Origin: Seiridium cupressi
Lineage: Eukaryota; Ascomycota; Sordariomycetes; Amphisphaeriales; Sporocadaceae
NCBI GenBank assembly: GCA_036674765.1
Contig: JARVKI010000007.1
Coordinates: 496,001 to 560,000, forward strand
DNA: 64,000 nucleotides
Reading direction: 5' to 3'
Part shown: positions 23,622 through 35,756 of the stretch, piece after piece
Position numbering within the stretch: position 1 is the stretch's first letter
Layout of the letters: each line of letters starts with the position of its first letter
Position numbers and translations under genes: made by a program
The notes under the pieces: generated by a model
What the model was told of the DNA's origin: nothing
The model's input: the letters and a program-made list of their open reading frames with translations, nothing else
The model's database searches: none

Positions 23622-24301
23622 GAAGGGATGAGGCTACGTTCGATTTTAAGGACTGCGGCGACCCTAGGTATTGGCTTGACGCAGGGCACTGCCGAAAACG
23701 TTTCGTGCATTTACATTAGCTGGGCGTTCCGGAAATACAGGCATGGTTTTTTCTTGAATGGAAACCGAGTTCTCACGAACGGCCGCCACGGATTCTGCTG
23801 CTAGTCGCTCTCCTTGGCCTGTTCACTGGATTGAATGCTGGAAACCGGGACCGCAAATGCCAGTGGTGTTTTTTTGGTTGGAATCGCAAATCCACTGGAG
23901 GGGTGTTTGAAGGGTCATGTCCCCTGGAAAGACGAAAGGGCTGCAACGGAAGAAGAAAGATTGTGCACAATCACAATAATAAGGATGCCAAAGTATACTG
24001 TTACTATACAGTCAACTGCTTTACTTTGATTTCTGACACAAGTCCAGTATTCTGGACGCTTGATACGTGGGTGCATCAACTATATGATACAACCGAACCA
24101 TCGTAAACTAGGTCATGCTCCCATATAGCAATCATTCAAGTAGGGTCTGGCCCTTATCCAACCTAGACACAGCCCCCCGTGCCATTGCGTTGGGCACGAT
24201 TTCGGCGCCTGTGGTGTTAGGGTGTAGTGTTATGCGATGAGATCTGCGCAACACAGAGGAGGGGTTGACCCTCAAAAGCCAACACTCGCAGCTGAGAGCT
24301 T
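23622..24301. other. Intergenic region between convergent YOS1 and creB
   Basis: About 680 bases that should hold the two 3' UTRs. Nothing else is supported. Confidence 0.5.
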
Positions 24302-26783
24302 TCAGGACAAGATGGTGCTCTTCTTACGCCCCAAGCTGAAGCTGAAACGTTCCTTGACCTTGTTGGGTAATGGTTGCTGGCTCGACTGGCCGTTTGGTCC
24401 GCTGCTGTGCTCCCCGTCCTGCCCTTCGGCGGTACTCTCGGGTACTGTTGGCACATCCATACTGTCACGCCTTGCCTTGTCCTTGCCCAGGAATCCGAAG
24501 CTCCTCCTTGACATGGACTTACTGCCCCGGCCCGATCTGTTCAGTCCCGGGCTGTTCACAGGAGTGCCAGACGCGCCTTGATCCTTCTTTCTAGACTGCT
24601 CTTCTTCGGCAGCCAATCTCTTGCTCTCTTCCAGGGCTTTCCTTAGCTCATCCGCTTCGTTTTTGCGAGCCTCTCTTAACTGGATTTCCCGCTCTTTGCG
24701 CTGCTTCTCCTTAAGCCTGATCTCCTCCTTTTCTGCTATCTTCCGGGCCTTCTCTGCCGCCTTGGCCTCTTTTTTCTCGTTTTTCTTGTCCACCTTGGAC
24801 CTTGTATCCGATCTCGCCAAACCCGTTGATGGAGGTGGAATAGACGTGTCAAAATGTGTTATTGGAACTTCTTGCTGTGGACTCGACGGCACCTCAGGGG
24901 CCGTCGCGGCATGATCTAGGTTGACAAGAGCGTGTTCTTCCGTCGGTGAGACTGGTTGGGTTGCTTGTCGAGCCAGACCTGCAGGGACGTGACCATTCGG
25001 CTTACCATTCTCTTCTGAGGCAATGTTGGCCTTTTCACTTGCTATCCGCACTTCTTCGAGTCCTTCAGCTTCTTGTTCCGCGCGTACTTTCTCGAAAGTA
25101 GTCTCCCGGTAGAACAGGACATATGCGCAGGCCATCCCGGGTTTGTCGCCAAAGAAATTCCGCACGTAGTGCTTATCAACTGGCTCGACCATCTCATCGT
25201 CAAAGAGCAGCCAACCCCGATCCTCTGTCTTGATGACTGATACGTAATGACCATGATATGCATTGCCGCCAATATGGATGATCACGGCATACAGCTCGTA
25301 GATCCTGTCAGGATCTTCAGCGTCGTCGGTTGTGTTGAACATGCGAAGATGGTACGGATACACGATTCGATGGAAAAGCTTCTGTAGCCGACTGTAGTCC
25401 TCCGTGTACTTGAATCGTTTCAAGTGCAGTGCCAGCACCTTCGGTAACCTCTTGATCTTCATACGTTTCTCAGCTTCTTGCAAACCACCACAGTGGTCGC
25501 AGTGAAACTTGTTCCTCTCGCATAACATCTCCTCCGCAGAGAACTTCTGTAGGCACGAAGTGACGGAAGAGTGTTCTTCCAGATCGATTGACAGGTCCAG
25601 GAAAGTCTCGTCTCGCTGCGACGTAGTCTCACATGTCAAACACTTCGTCTCCGATGTGAGGACACCCTCAAATATGTCGTGGACCCAGCCGGTGCCTGGT
25701 GAATTCGTCCCATTTGGCACGCGTGTAACGGCCGCTCCTAACGCAGACTCGACCGATTTGACCAGACCATCCTGTGCGCGCCTCGCTTCATGATCCAGCA
25801 ATTTGCGTGCATTCGCCTCAACGTTTGCAATAACGTCATTCAAGACCAGGCCATAGAACTCGTGGGCATCCTGGTGCATCGAATTCCTGAACATCTCGTT
25901 GTCGCGCTTGAAAATCTCAAGAAAGCGTTGAGGACTCAGAACCCCAGTCCTGCTGTTCGTCTCAACTAACGTCATGAAAATGTCGCGCAATCCGGTGAAT
26001 GAGCATTCGTCCATGCCGTAGGCGCCTGGGTTCTCTTGCGCCAGCTCCAGTATTGGTCCTTTTAGCATTGCCTGCTTCTTCTTGTATTCTGGGGTGTCTG
26101 GCTTGTCTTCTGGCCTGACGCCTTGCGCCGGCGGGGCCTGGCCCGAATTGATCTGTTTCCTCCTTGCCATGGCCTCCGCCGTTGTTAGTGGTTTGGCGCC
26201 ATTTGGTGACGTTGCGTTGCCATTCTCCGCCAGTGTTCGAACCACAACGTTGACTTTCGGTTTATATCCTTCGGCGGGTGTGTCGGTAGGCGTCGAAGGA
26301 GGATAGCTGAGCACGTGTTCTCGAAACGGTACTGTGTAGTAAAGAGCTTGGACTATTGAATTGCAATAACTATTCGCTCGTTAGAAGACTTCGATAGACG
26401 CGCTGATCGGGGCGCGTACCATGTGTTGCCAAACTGGATAGCAACTGGTCAGCAGGTACATCCCATCAATTGGTGCAGTAAGAGTCTAGGAAACCTACAT
26501 TTTCCAACCCGAAATACTTATCGCTTCCATCGGTCCGCAATGGGCCAGCGGTTTGGAGCATTTTCTCTAATGGCGTCGGCTCTGGTGCCGGTTCCTCTTT
26601 CTTCTTCTGCACATCTTTGCTCCCGTTGGCCAGGCCGCCCTGTGTTACGAGTTAGTCGACGGTGTTCTATGCATTAGTTTCCCGAGAGCCCAGAAGAACA
26701 CGGGTCTTGCAGGGTGGCTTAATGAACAAGATACTCACGCCCACTCCTGGCTTCCACTTGTTTAGAAAGTTCATGGACGCCAT
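24302..26783 (-). CDS. creB: Ubiquitin carboxyl-terminal hydrolase CreB (USP12/46 class)
   Basis: A cysteine deubiquitinase. In Aspergillus, CreB acts with the WD40 protein CreC in carbon catabolite repression and transporter turnover. Exons (5' to 3'): 26783-26739, 26639-26499, 26433-26420 (14 nt), 26369-24302; total about 755 residues. The Cys box reads [18 protein letters not shown], and the catalytic Cys67 codon is split between exons 3 and 4 (TG|T). Next come the [16 protein letters not shown] motif, two CxxC pairs of the zinc ribbon (KCLTC and CDHC), and the His box [11 protein letters not shown] near 435, with DDEMV following. The tail near 590-660 is a long Lys/Glu coiled coil, as in CreB, and the last 100 residues are Ser-rich and basic. 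The N-terminus [15 protein letters not shown] was recovered by splicing. All phases join. Confidence 0.93.
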
Positions 26784-29700
26784 GATTACGGTGGCAGATG
26801 ATTGATGTCCGCAGTGGCGGAGATAGAGGAGTTAGAGAGCAGCAAGATGCCCGCAGCCGACAACACGCTGCAGAGGTCAGCAAACACGAGCGGGATCGGT
26901 TACAGTCGTCATGCGGTTTTCGAGTTCGGTACGGCAATCATGAACTGCAAGATTGAGGTAGGAGGAATGATGGATCAGCCACCTCGAGTCTTTCCAAAAA
27001 CGACTCCTGGTGTCTTGCAGCAGTTGCGGGAAAGATGCAATCCTGCGGCGCAGGTTGGAACGAAGTCCCTCATCCACACTCCGTAGCCCGGTCGATTGGT
27101 CCAAAGCGGCGACGACGAACTACGCAGGTGCGAGTGGGGGGGTGGGAGCTAGGGAGCACTTGGCTCTGCTTGGAACCTCCAGGGCTATCTCGTGCGTGCA
27201 GCCGTCCAGTGAGCCGGGTGGGAATATCCTGGGGAAGATGCGTCTGACTGATGAGAGAGGGCCCAGCTCACTGGCAACGGTAACAGGCCACAACACGACC
27301 CAAAGTCGGGATTAGATATCCCTCAGACGGTGGTTTGTCCGAGATTTGGGCGGCCTGGTTCGTGGAGCAATTGCAGCAACAAGCGTTGGAGATGGCTTGC
27401 ACCGGCTGTTTGGGCGCTTTCTCATTCAATCGTGGTGGGATTCGGGATCTTGTTCCTCCAGGGCCTGGAGTGTGACCGGGTACAGGAAGTGGGAGGTCGA
27501 GGTGGGAGGTCGGGGCACACTAAAGTAAAGACGGGGTAGTACTCAATCCAGCCTTTCCAGTGCCTCTACACCATGCCCTGTACAATCTAGCGCCAGCATC
27601 TCTTCTTGATGGCCGTTGTTTACGTGCATGAAACCATCGGATATGTACGGATTGGTAGTCCGACTCACTTCGGGAATTCCGTCCAACGTGTCAGCATAGC
27701 AAGCCCTATAGCTGATGTAAATGGGAACAAGGTAATACAATTACTAATAGTTGACGGTGAGACGCGGTTCAGCGCGACCACTCCTACCTGGCCAGAGATC
27801 TGGAGGGCTGGGTGCAAGCCGAGCGCTTCTTCCGCCGAAAACATACCTCATACACAAGCATGACCAGTTCGCTTACACCTGGGCTAATTGAGAGTCACGA
27901 CTCTGATGATATACTTGCCCTTTCCGGTGTTCTTGGCTACCAATTGAAGGCCGCTCCCACGGGTGTTTGGCAGCATTGGGTGTTTCCTTAACAAATATAT
28001 GTAATCCAGACCATTACAATCGGGGGCGCATCTGCAACTCCGCTCGCTCTGTGCCGCCTGGCGGTTCGCACGAGAGGGCCGGGGTTTTGCTACCTGGAGG
28101 CCCATCACCCCATGTATGTCTCTCGAGTCCTAGCTTGGAACTCTTACTTGGCGGGCGATCAGCAACACCGTTTGAAGGGTTCAGCAGGACAAACTCAATC
28201 GCATGACTACATGTAGTCAACTACATGGACAACTTTGACATGAGTGATGAACGTCCGGACGACAGCCCCGCCTCAAAATCCCCAATCGACTAATAAGTAT
28301 TCCAAGTCCGTGACCTGCATACAATGTACGTATGAACGCTGCTATACTGTAACCAGAAGGTCGATAGTGGATGCGGGTTGGCAGACCCAAGCCCCCGGGT
28401 GCCTTGAGGGCTCAACCAAACAAGCTGCTGGTCTACCGCACCGTCCTGTCAAGGCTGTCAAGGCAAGTCAATATGCGCCGACGGTGTCGCCACTCCTGAC
28501 AGCCTCCCTTATGCTACAATGCAACTCGACCGGCTGCCAGAAACATGGCTATCGTCATCGCAACGAGGTTCTCTGTTTTCTGGACCGGAAAAGGAAGTCG
28601 CTTGCCCGTCACAGCGAACCCGGTCAACTGGCTCGCTTCGGCTGTCATCTCACCTGAGCAGTGAGATAAAACTACCAGACTTTGTGTTTGTGGGGTTGGC
28701 GCCAACCGATCGAGCGTTTTCAAGGGTGTCATCACGCGCAGGACAGGAATTGTAACCATACACCAGGCACACAGCATTGGACATACATGGTACCCAATCT
28801 GAGTAATGGCAGCCTTTCTCAGCCGACCGAACAGTTTCGAAGTAAGCAAAATCCTTCCGCCACGGCGCAATCGACCCCCGAAAATCTTATCGTGCATTCT
28901 TGGCACAATTGCTTGAGACCCTCCCTCGCTCTCCTGTCGGTCGCGAGCCGACCATTCCGTCGAGTCAGGGTTCGACAACAGAACGACTTGCGGGCTTGGG
29001 AGGGGTCCTGGGTCTACATACTGTAAGGTGCCGTACCGATCAGCCACGGGGCTCACCGTCCACTAGTTAGCGTGATCGTCGCTCAGGCGCAACCCCGGCC
29101 GAGAAACGGCCGTTCCGCTCTTCGTGGGCGTCGTGGATGATGCCTCATTGGTAGGCTGTCAATTTCAGAAGTAGTTACCACCAATTGTAGAGTTGATGTG
29201 ACCTCATAGAAAAGGGGTGGGTAATCGACTACCTCTAGGCAGACCCAACGGGCTGGGATGAGCTTGTACGGACGTCTGTCAACCAATAGATGGCTGTCTT
29301 CTAGAAAAATGTCAGGCCATCCCCTCCATGTAACGTAATGGATCATGACGCGACCCTTTCTGGGGTAAGTGCTACTAACCACGAAACACCATAGTCTGTT
29401 CCAGTCTGATAATACACGTGACCAGTACACTTCATGCTAGGGATATCTGGATAGAGTCTGACTACCTAGGCAGCAGCCATAAAACCAAACTCGGAAAACA
29501 TGCCCGAACTTCAATGAAGTCGTCAAGGGACTGTTTTTTCCCGCTTTTGCTACCTCCAAGGATTGACTGTAGTGAGTTTCGATATGAAGACGTCTTGATA
29601 TGTATACTTCTGGGGTTACGACATGCTACAACGTGAACTGCAAGCTTGCCTGGCGACATCAATTCTTCTTCCGCAGCTTAATGCAGACCGTTTGCATGCT

Positions 29701-31602
29701 CAGATGTCATTCAGTGGTGGGTGGTCGGCTAATGTTGGTAATTCCCACAACAGTCGTACTCGGTGTTGATTAGATCTAATTCGATTAGAGGTGCACAATT
29801 GAGGGATCCCGTCTCCTTCCTACATGGTCCGTTGCCGCTCGTCACCGATGATCCGATCCTACTCGTACAGCGTTTGAGAAAAGCTGATTTATAACAACTA
29901 AACTACCCACAGGGATTCACTCTATCTGCATCATGATGACCATGTATTATGTGCTTAGTTGATCTCTATCATGATGCCGTGCCTTCACTCACATGTTACT
30001 ACTTAAGCACGTCTCCAGCAAGCCTAAACTTTCTTCTGACTAAACAATGTTTCTCAGTCTTTATCGAACGATGGTTTGCATATAATGTTAGGGACTTACC
30101 GCCCTCGAGACCTTCATGCAGTCTTTCTTTCTCCTGCTTCGCGGCTGAAGCATGCCATATTTTCAGACACCAGAAGGCCACGAGCGTATCCGCCAATTGT
30201 CGCTTCAACTCCTTCGTCAGCTCCAGTTTGTACACCGTATCTCATGCGCGCTCAATAGCAACTTCACCACCAGACTCACCCAACCAAATATGCAAATTAT
30301 CCTTCTTTCTCCAGCTGATCTCGAACAAGACTAAACTCTCACCTTGTTTTGGTGTCTTGAGAAATCTGGGTTCCCCAAATTGACCACCTTCTCGCTTGAC
30401 CCTCAGAACTTTGAAGTCTGGTTTATTGTTGAGGAATCCGGTCTCAACTTTCAAGCTAATGTCCCCTACAGTTTTCCTGTACATACTCTCACACCAGTAC
30501 GGCGGGCAATCTTTAACCGCCCTGTCCCCGGTATAAGGGCAAAGGGTGGAGTTGAAGCATGCTCAAGATCATAGAGATGTTGAAGCGTGCTCAGGATCAT
30601 AGAGATGTCGCAGCCGCTCCTTGACCATTGGCTCGCCTTCGGTGGTCTGCTGTACAGCATGGCCTAGTCGCGAAAATGTAACGGTACTGTTGGCGTTGGA
30701 GAGAACAGCAACGCCGCGACTCAGCTCGTATAATGGCTGAGAATGAGCATTAGAAGCGGAGAAAGGTAAACCGTCGTGGCTTGAGAGAACAAGTGTGATA
30801 TTGCCTGACCTGCAGCGTCATCAGCCTGTTTTCGTACTGTAGTTGGACGATTGGTCGCCAGGCTGTGGGGTTACTTCGTAGTTCGGTGGTGATGAGGTGG
30901 GAACGTTAGAGGCTGCCATCATGTCAATCAGAAAGGATAACTCATAAGAATAGCTATATATGATGGTTTATCGACATTGCGTTATTTAGTCATACAATTC
31001 AAGCTCAATCCTCACAGGACAGGTAGTAGTTTCACCGACGGTTATGACACATCGCATGTCAAAACCCGAGCTCCATACATGCTAGTTATGGTGACGAACT
31101 AGTTTAGTACTTACTACATAGGTGTGATGTGACGCAGGCTGCGAAAGCCATCAAAAGCTAAGCCTCGATCACTGGAAACATCTTTCCTTGCGAAGAACGC
31201 TTAATATAAATTGGCTACTATCATATGACTATTTAGATTGAAGCAACAACCAAGTCCCGTCTTCTGAACTGTTCCAAAAATGTCAAATAGGTACCGGGAA
31301 ATTCAAGGAGCCGACTGTCATCCGATTCAGGATTGGCAAATTGAGGTCACGCCCCAAAAATGACTGTTCCTCTCCCATACGTTTACAGCTTCCTACTACT
31401 TCCGTGTGTGATGACGATCTCACTTCTGTCAGATTTGTGCATGGAACCGGGGTTTTCCAGTACTCCCGCCAAGGAGTTACTTCTCATGCGCCTAACCTGT
31501 GACTGCCCACTTGGCCGTATTTGTTGACATACGCGAACGTGTCAGCCCGACCAACGTAGCTGCTAATGTTAGCCTAGACAGGTGTTTCCACACAGGGAAG
31601 TC
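26784..31602. other. Gene-poor stretch, 4.8 kb
   Basis: Between the creB start and the end of the next minus-strand gene I find no frame over 180 codons and none with protein-like composition. No match to reverse transcriptase, transposase or helicase motifs was seen in any frame, and there are no obvious terminal repeats. The first 700 bases are GC-rich and probably include the creB promoter. A tandem duplication at 30551-30606 is the only clear structure. Non-coding RNA or many-exon genes cannot be excluded by eye. Confidence 0.45.
30551..30606. repeat. Direct tandem duplication of 28 bp
   Basis: Two adjacent 28-bp copies, 30551-30578 and 30579-30606, differ at only two positions, both A/G transitions. 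Each starts GTTGAAGC and ends GATCATAGAGAT. The copies lie outside any recognised gene. Confidence 0.85.
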
Positions 31603-32817
31603 TTACACGGTTCTATGGTCTTGGTCGCGAGGGTAGCCCTGGGGCCACCAGATCTCCTCCATATCCTCGCGGTGCGTTGACTTCGGTTTGCCCTGGGCTA
31701 TTCGCAGCTTCTCGAAGTAAACATAGGCAGCATAAGGAACGGTGCTCTTGGCGCCGGTATTTAGTCCAGATTGGCCCCGGAAGTCACCTAGCTGCTTTGA
31801 TTGGATCTGCTTGCACTTTGGTGCATTGAGCTGGGCGAATATATCGCGGCAGAACTGGGCTTGGGTAAGACCAGGCGTCCTCATGTGCGCGTTGATCTTT
31901 TTGCGGACCTCGTCGCAAGTGTCATAAACCGGAACCTCGTCAGTCTCTTCGTAGTCCAAGTAGATGTCACTGATGTCCGGCAAAGAAGACGCGGTTGTCT
32001 TTGCCTTCTTTACAGACGGCCCGGGCTCTGCAATCTCAGCTGCCTTTTTCTGCTCTTGTTCCTGGCGTTTCTTGACGTCAGGCATCTTCAAATTCATGAT
32101 TTCTCGCTGCTTGAACCAAGCAAAGGCGCCGAAGCGAACTGGGCTTTTAGATCCACCCATTATACCGGTGTTTGATAAGAAGGTGCTTAGAGACTTGGGG
32201 CTGACTCCAATAGCACGCGCAAATTCTGCCTTGGTCATGATACCCGAATCAAGGAGCTTGTTGATCTTGCTTCGCAGAGACGAGCACGTGGGAGCAAACA
32301 CAGGCTCGAAGGGTACGTGGTCAATGATCCCATCGAGATTCTGTTTGTAAGCCTCAATTTCCTCCTGGAGTGACAGCTCAACCTTGCGCTTCTTGCCCTT
32401 CGATGGGCTTGCGCCTTTGTCAATGGCATCGCCGGCGTTTGATGACGATGCAACTGCCTGAGGCTCTTCGTCTGGCACAGTGTGCGACTTGTTTACCTCA
32501 ATTCTGAAACTCCGCAGAACCTTCCTTTTAGCCGCGGGGGAGATGCCGATAAGGTCTAAATGCGCATCAAATTCCTTGAACTCCTTTTCAAAGTCATCAC
32601 TTTCCTCCTTTCGCCCACTCTGGCCGGCTGATGGAGGGGGGGCGGTGCCCTGGTTTGCTCTATTGCTCGCACCTCCCGACGGCTTGTGGGGCTGCTAACA
32701 TCAGCGTCCGCGCTCTAGAGCTTCGGCCTCTAGCCAACTAACTGGTAGTCAACTAGTAGCTGCTTCGGGGCGGCTTACACTGGAGTTAGATCTCGTTGAT
32801 GCCTTTTTAGGCCCCAT
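31603..32817 (-). CDS. Nuclear-type protein with tandem DUF7726-like domains
   Basis: Exon 1 is 32817-32779 (MGPKKASTRSNSS), the intron 32778-32695 (GTAAGC donor, TTAG acceptor) and exon 2 32694-31603. The product is about 376 residues. A GTG at 32478 is not the start, because the frame is open and protein-like upstream of it (DFEKEFKEFDAHLDLIGISP). Two related domains are visible near residues 150-215 and 268-345. Both show C-S/D-x-L/V-R-x-K-I-N, a short helix, a SxxLxxF / SKQLxDF segment and an aromatic A-x-x-F end (FGAFAWFKQREI, YAAYVYFEKLRI). The second matches the fungal domain of unknown function I know as DUF7726. The first is a diverged copy. Basic patches (KGKKRKVE, VKKAKTT) suggest nuclear location. 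The domain resembles a homeodomain-like or cro-like helical fold; DNA binding is inference. Confidence 0.82.
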
Positions 32818-34313
32818 TGCTGGTTCCAGTCAAGGCAGTATGTCAATAACGCGCAGTGTTAGATTTCGAAGTTTGAAATTGCCCCGAGTTTCCAGCGGGT
32901 GTGCAACTGAACTCTAGCAACTCGTTTGTTCAAAGGCCGTTCGTGATGGGACGCGTCTCTGTTGATAAGGGCTCGTATTAGCGTGTTTTATAGGCCGGCC
33001 CCTCAGACTGCACTGTTCAAAGAATGCCACCTGCGCTCCAACGGGATGCCTATCTAAGCATTGGAAAGGGGTGAATATTGACGTCACAACGACCAGTGGT
33101 CTGGAATTAGGAGTTCCCAGAGAATTCCAAACATCGTTACATCAGGATTGTGGTTGATCTAAGAGTCATGAATGCCCTGGTTTCTTGCTACCCATCTCGA
33201 CTCCATCCGCAGTAACAAAAATAGAGACAGGTTGCTATCGTATCCTTGGCAATCTTTTATTAATGTTGGAGTTCCATTCGTTAGTGATGATTTGTTCGAA
33301 ATTGCGAGTTGGTCGATCACTGGTGACCTCATTAATCTTGATGATGGCATAGCTGTCAGCAGCATATACAAAGTTTACCTAAAGCGTCATTAGCCAAAAA
33401 GTTGGATATTTTTCTAAGGAAAAGCAAGCTTACCAACAATGACAAATCCCACCACTACAGATGTAGTTGGAATCGTTCTAATTACCAGCGTGGTGCTTAA
33501 GTGGTTAGTATATGAGTGGGTATGCCTAGAATATCACATTGCAAACTTGAACGAACAATATATGATAATGTAGGCGAATTGAGGACAATACAAATGATAT
33601 AAGAATAACAAGTTGAGATCTATGAGATAGCGTCGGTTGACTGAATGGAAGGAAACAAATCTATGGTCTTCGTAAGTTCGTTATGATGTTGGTAGTTCTA
33701 TTACATGTTTGGGACTGCGCCATTATGTTAAGTTTTCGGCACTTTTGTTCCAGGTATGATACGCTCCAGATGGGAGGCAACGGACTAAGAATTTTGTGAA
33801 AACTTGCTGCGCTTACTCTAGTCCACATTCTCCTGCAACGTTTTCAATCTTATGAACAAGTCAATTCCAGCCTTCCCACGAAAACAGCCAGTATCCTCCT
33901 ATAACACACGTAGACTCCTCCGCTTATTGACATCATCTGCATCTCAATCCTGCGAATTATTGGGTTGCTCGAACTTGGTAGATTGGATTGCTAGTATTTT
34001 ATTTCTCTTCATGTTCTCCCCTTTTGCAATTAGATATTATGATTCCTGGACAGGCCTTTAGAGTTTCTATTAAATATGTGCTGGTATACATCCAATAAAT
34101 TCTGTGATTGTACCTCTGTCTGGCAAAGATTGATTGATGATGGACAGCTTGAGACCGTCAACTATGTTTTGTATGTTTCAATTTTCATTGCCACTATAGC
34201 AGGTAATATGAGTACAGTGCACCTAGTATAATCGCAATGCGGTTACTGGTGATACAATCTGATTTAGTACCGCACAACTAACACAGCTGAATAAACACCG
34301 TCACATCCTCGCC
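32818..34313. other. Intergenic region, 1.5 kb, AT-rich
   Basis: Holds the promoter of the DUF7726-type gene and the 3' UTR of the catalase-like gene. From about 33400 to 34270 the sequence is clearly AT-rich. A minus-strand open stretch near 33246-33372 reads like protein (AADSYAIIKINEVTSD) but lacks convincing ends. No RNA gene is seen. Confidence 0.4.
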
Positions 34314-35573
34314 TCAAACTGGTATTTCTTTAATGCTTTTCACGTGAATTTCCTTTCGAGCATTCATCTTCCTCCTCAGTGCGCTGCTGGCAGGGTATAC
34401 TATCGACAATTAGTTCAATATCTAAGACAAGACTTTCGATCTGAAAAGGCAAGCTCCGTTTTACTTACATTTTCTTCTCAGTCGATTGGACCCCCCGAGT
34501 GGCTGAAGCTTGACCAGTCCGTGCCAAGGATCTATTCTCATGTGGTCCTCCCAGAACATCTTTCGCTCAGGCTTCCAGCTGTCTTGCTTTGGCACAACTA
34601 GTCTCGCGACCGTCTGCCAAGGGTACTTTTCGGGATCCCAGACCTTACCAGAATTCTCGACTGGCTGGTCCTCCAAGTTCTCGCAAAGCTGCACTTGGAA
34701 AAGGTATTCAGCATCGTGGTTCTGGTGGAAATCCTGCAGCCAGCGCTGCATGATGTCAGACCCATGTTCGGGTTTGGTAGTCTCCTCAGCAAGCTTGCGC
34801 TGTGTATCGGTCGCTGGTACGAGACAGAATTTGATAACGTAGTCACCAAAGCGATAGGCTGTCTGCGAGTAATAGCGCGTAGACTCTAGGTGTGTGTTGT
34901 GGACCTTATCACGGGCCGTCTGCAAATCCGTGTCGGGTCTCTCGTTGAGATGTTTGTACAAAGTCTCCTTGTCGTGACCGTACTTGATGCGTAGATCAAT
35001 GATTTCCTGGGTCGTCTTGGCGTCCGCCAGGTCTAGTGCTGGTGTGCTGTTGAATTCAATGTCCTGTGTGGGAAAGTCTTTGCCAGCATCGAACATCTCA
35101 CCATGTACGTCGAACAGCTTCATGCCAAAACCTCGCGGCTGCGGGATACGGTCCTTGCACTTGGTCAGCATGAACACGCACTTGAGTGGCTGTCGTTTTC
35201 TTACATCTAGCCTTGGGTCACCAGGCTCGGAGCTATATCGGCAGACCACTGGATACTCTCCCCCCTTCTCAAACAGCTCCGACTGCTTCAAGTGCCGAGG
35301 CAAGTCGTCGGAAACGATGAACTTTCCAACGATCACACCCTGTGTTCTTGCATGAGTGCCACCATAGCAATGACGTGCTTTGTTATACTGCAATCGCTGG
35401 ATCTCATCGATTTGCTTGATGACAGCCTGAATAGATTCATCCTCACCTGGCGGGACTTTCTCTATGCCGCCTATGTCCCAACGAATATAGTTCCTTTTCC
35501 CAAGGTCATCGTGGTGATCATTAAGCCCATTTGCCTTGCCATTCACAGCAGTCCCGTTCGCATTTCCGTTCAT
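34314..35573 (-). CDS. Catalase-like haem protein (small, AOS/SrpA-like class)
   Basis: A catalase-fold haem protein without the large C-terminal flavodoxin-like domain. The first exon is 35573-34469, the intron 34468-34400 (GTAAGT donor, ACTAAT branch, TAG acceptor) and the last exon 34399-34314, giving about 396 residues. Catalase landmarks: HARTQGVIVGKF near 75 with the distal His; RYSSEPGDPRLDVRKR near 113; GFGMKLFDVHGE near 148 where full catalases have the distal Asn region; and FNSTPAL. The splice joins PLGGSNRLRRK to LYPASSALRRK. That creates R-x-x-x-Y, the pattern carrying the proximal haem Tyr in this class. Without splicing the frame ends in RRKCK and lacks the Tyr. Such proteins may be peroxidases, hydroperoxide-converting enzymes or catalases; the substrate is unknown. 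No signal peptide or clear PTS1 is seen (ends EIPV). Confidence 0.87.
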
Positions 35574-35726
35574 TTTTTATGGTGAATAAGGGATAAATAA
35601 TATGAATTGCGTTGTGGTGGTCTTACTGGAAGTGTGCTCGCAAAGTCGCAGATGTCTCGACTATGACCCCATTCATATAGAAATATCTTCCCAGGTATTT
35701 TGTACAGTCCCAAAATGTATTGCAAT

Positions 35727-35756
35727 GCGGACGCCAGAGCGGACGCCAGAGCGGAC
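35727..35756. repeat. 12-bp tandem repeat upstream of the catalase-like gene
   Basis: Two exact copies of GCGGACGCCAGA (35727-35738, 35739-35750) plus a half copy GCGGAC to 35756. They lie about 155-185 bp upstream of the catalase-like ATG, so they could be binding sites or UTR sequence. Confidence 0.85.

Noticed and set aside
28514..29056. 180-codon minus-strand frame in the gene-poor stretch
   Set aside because: Its composition is mixed and not protein-like, it has no domain and no splice neighbours, and it overlaps frames of similar quality on the other strand.
32236..32478. GTG at 32478 as start of the DUF7726-type protein
   Set aside because: The frame is open and protein-like upstream and joins by a good intron to an ATG exon at 32817.
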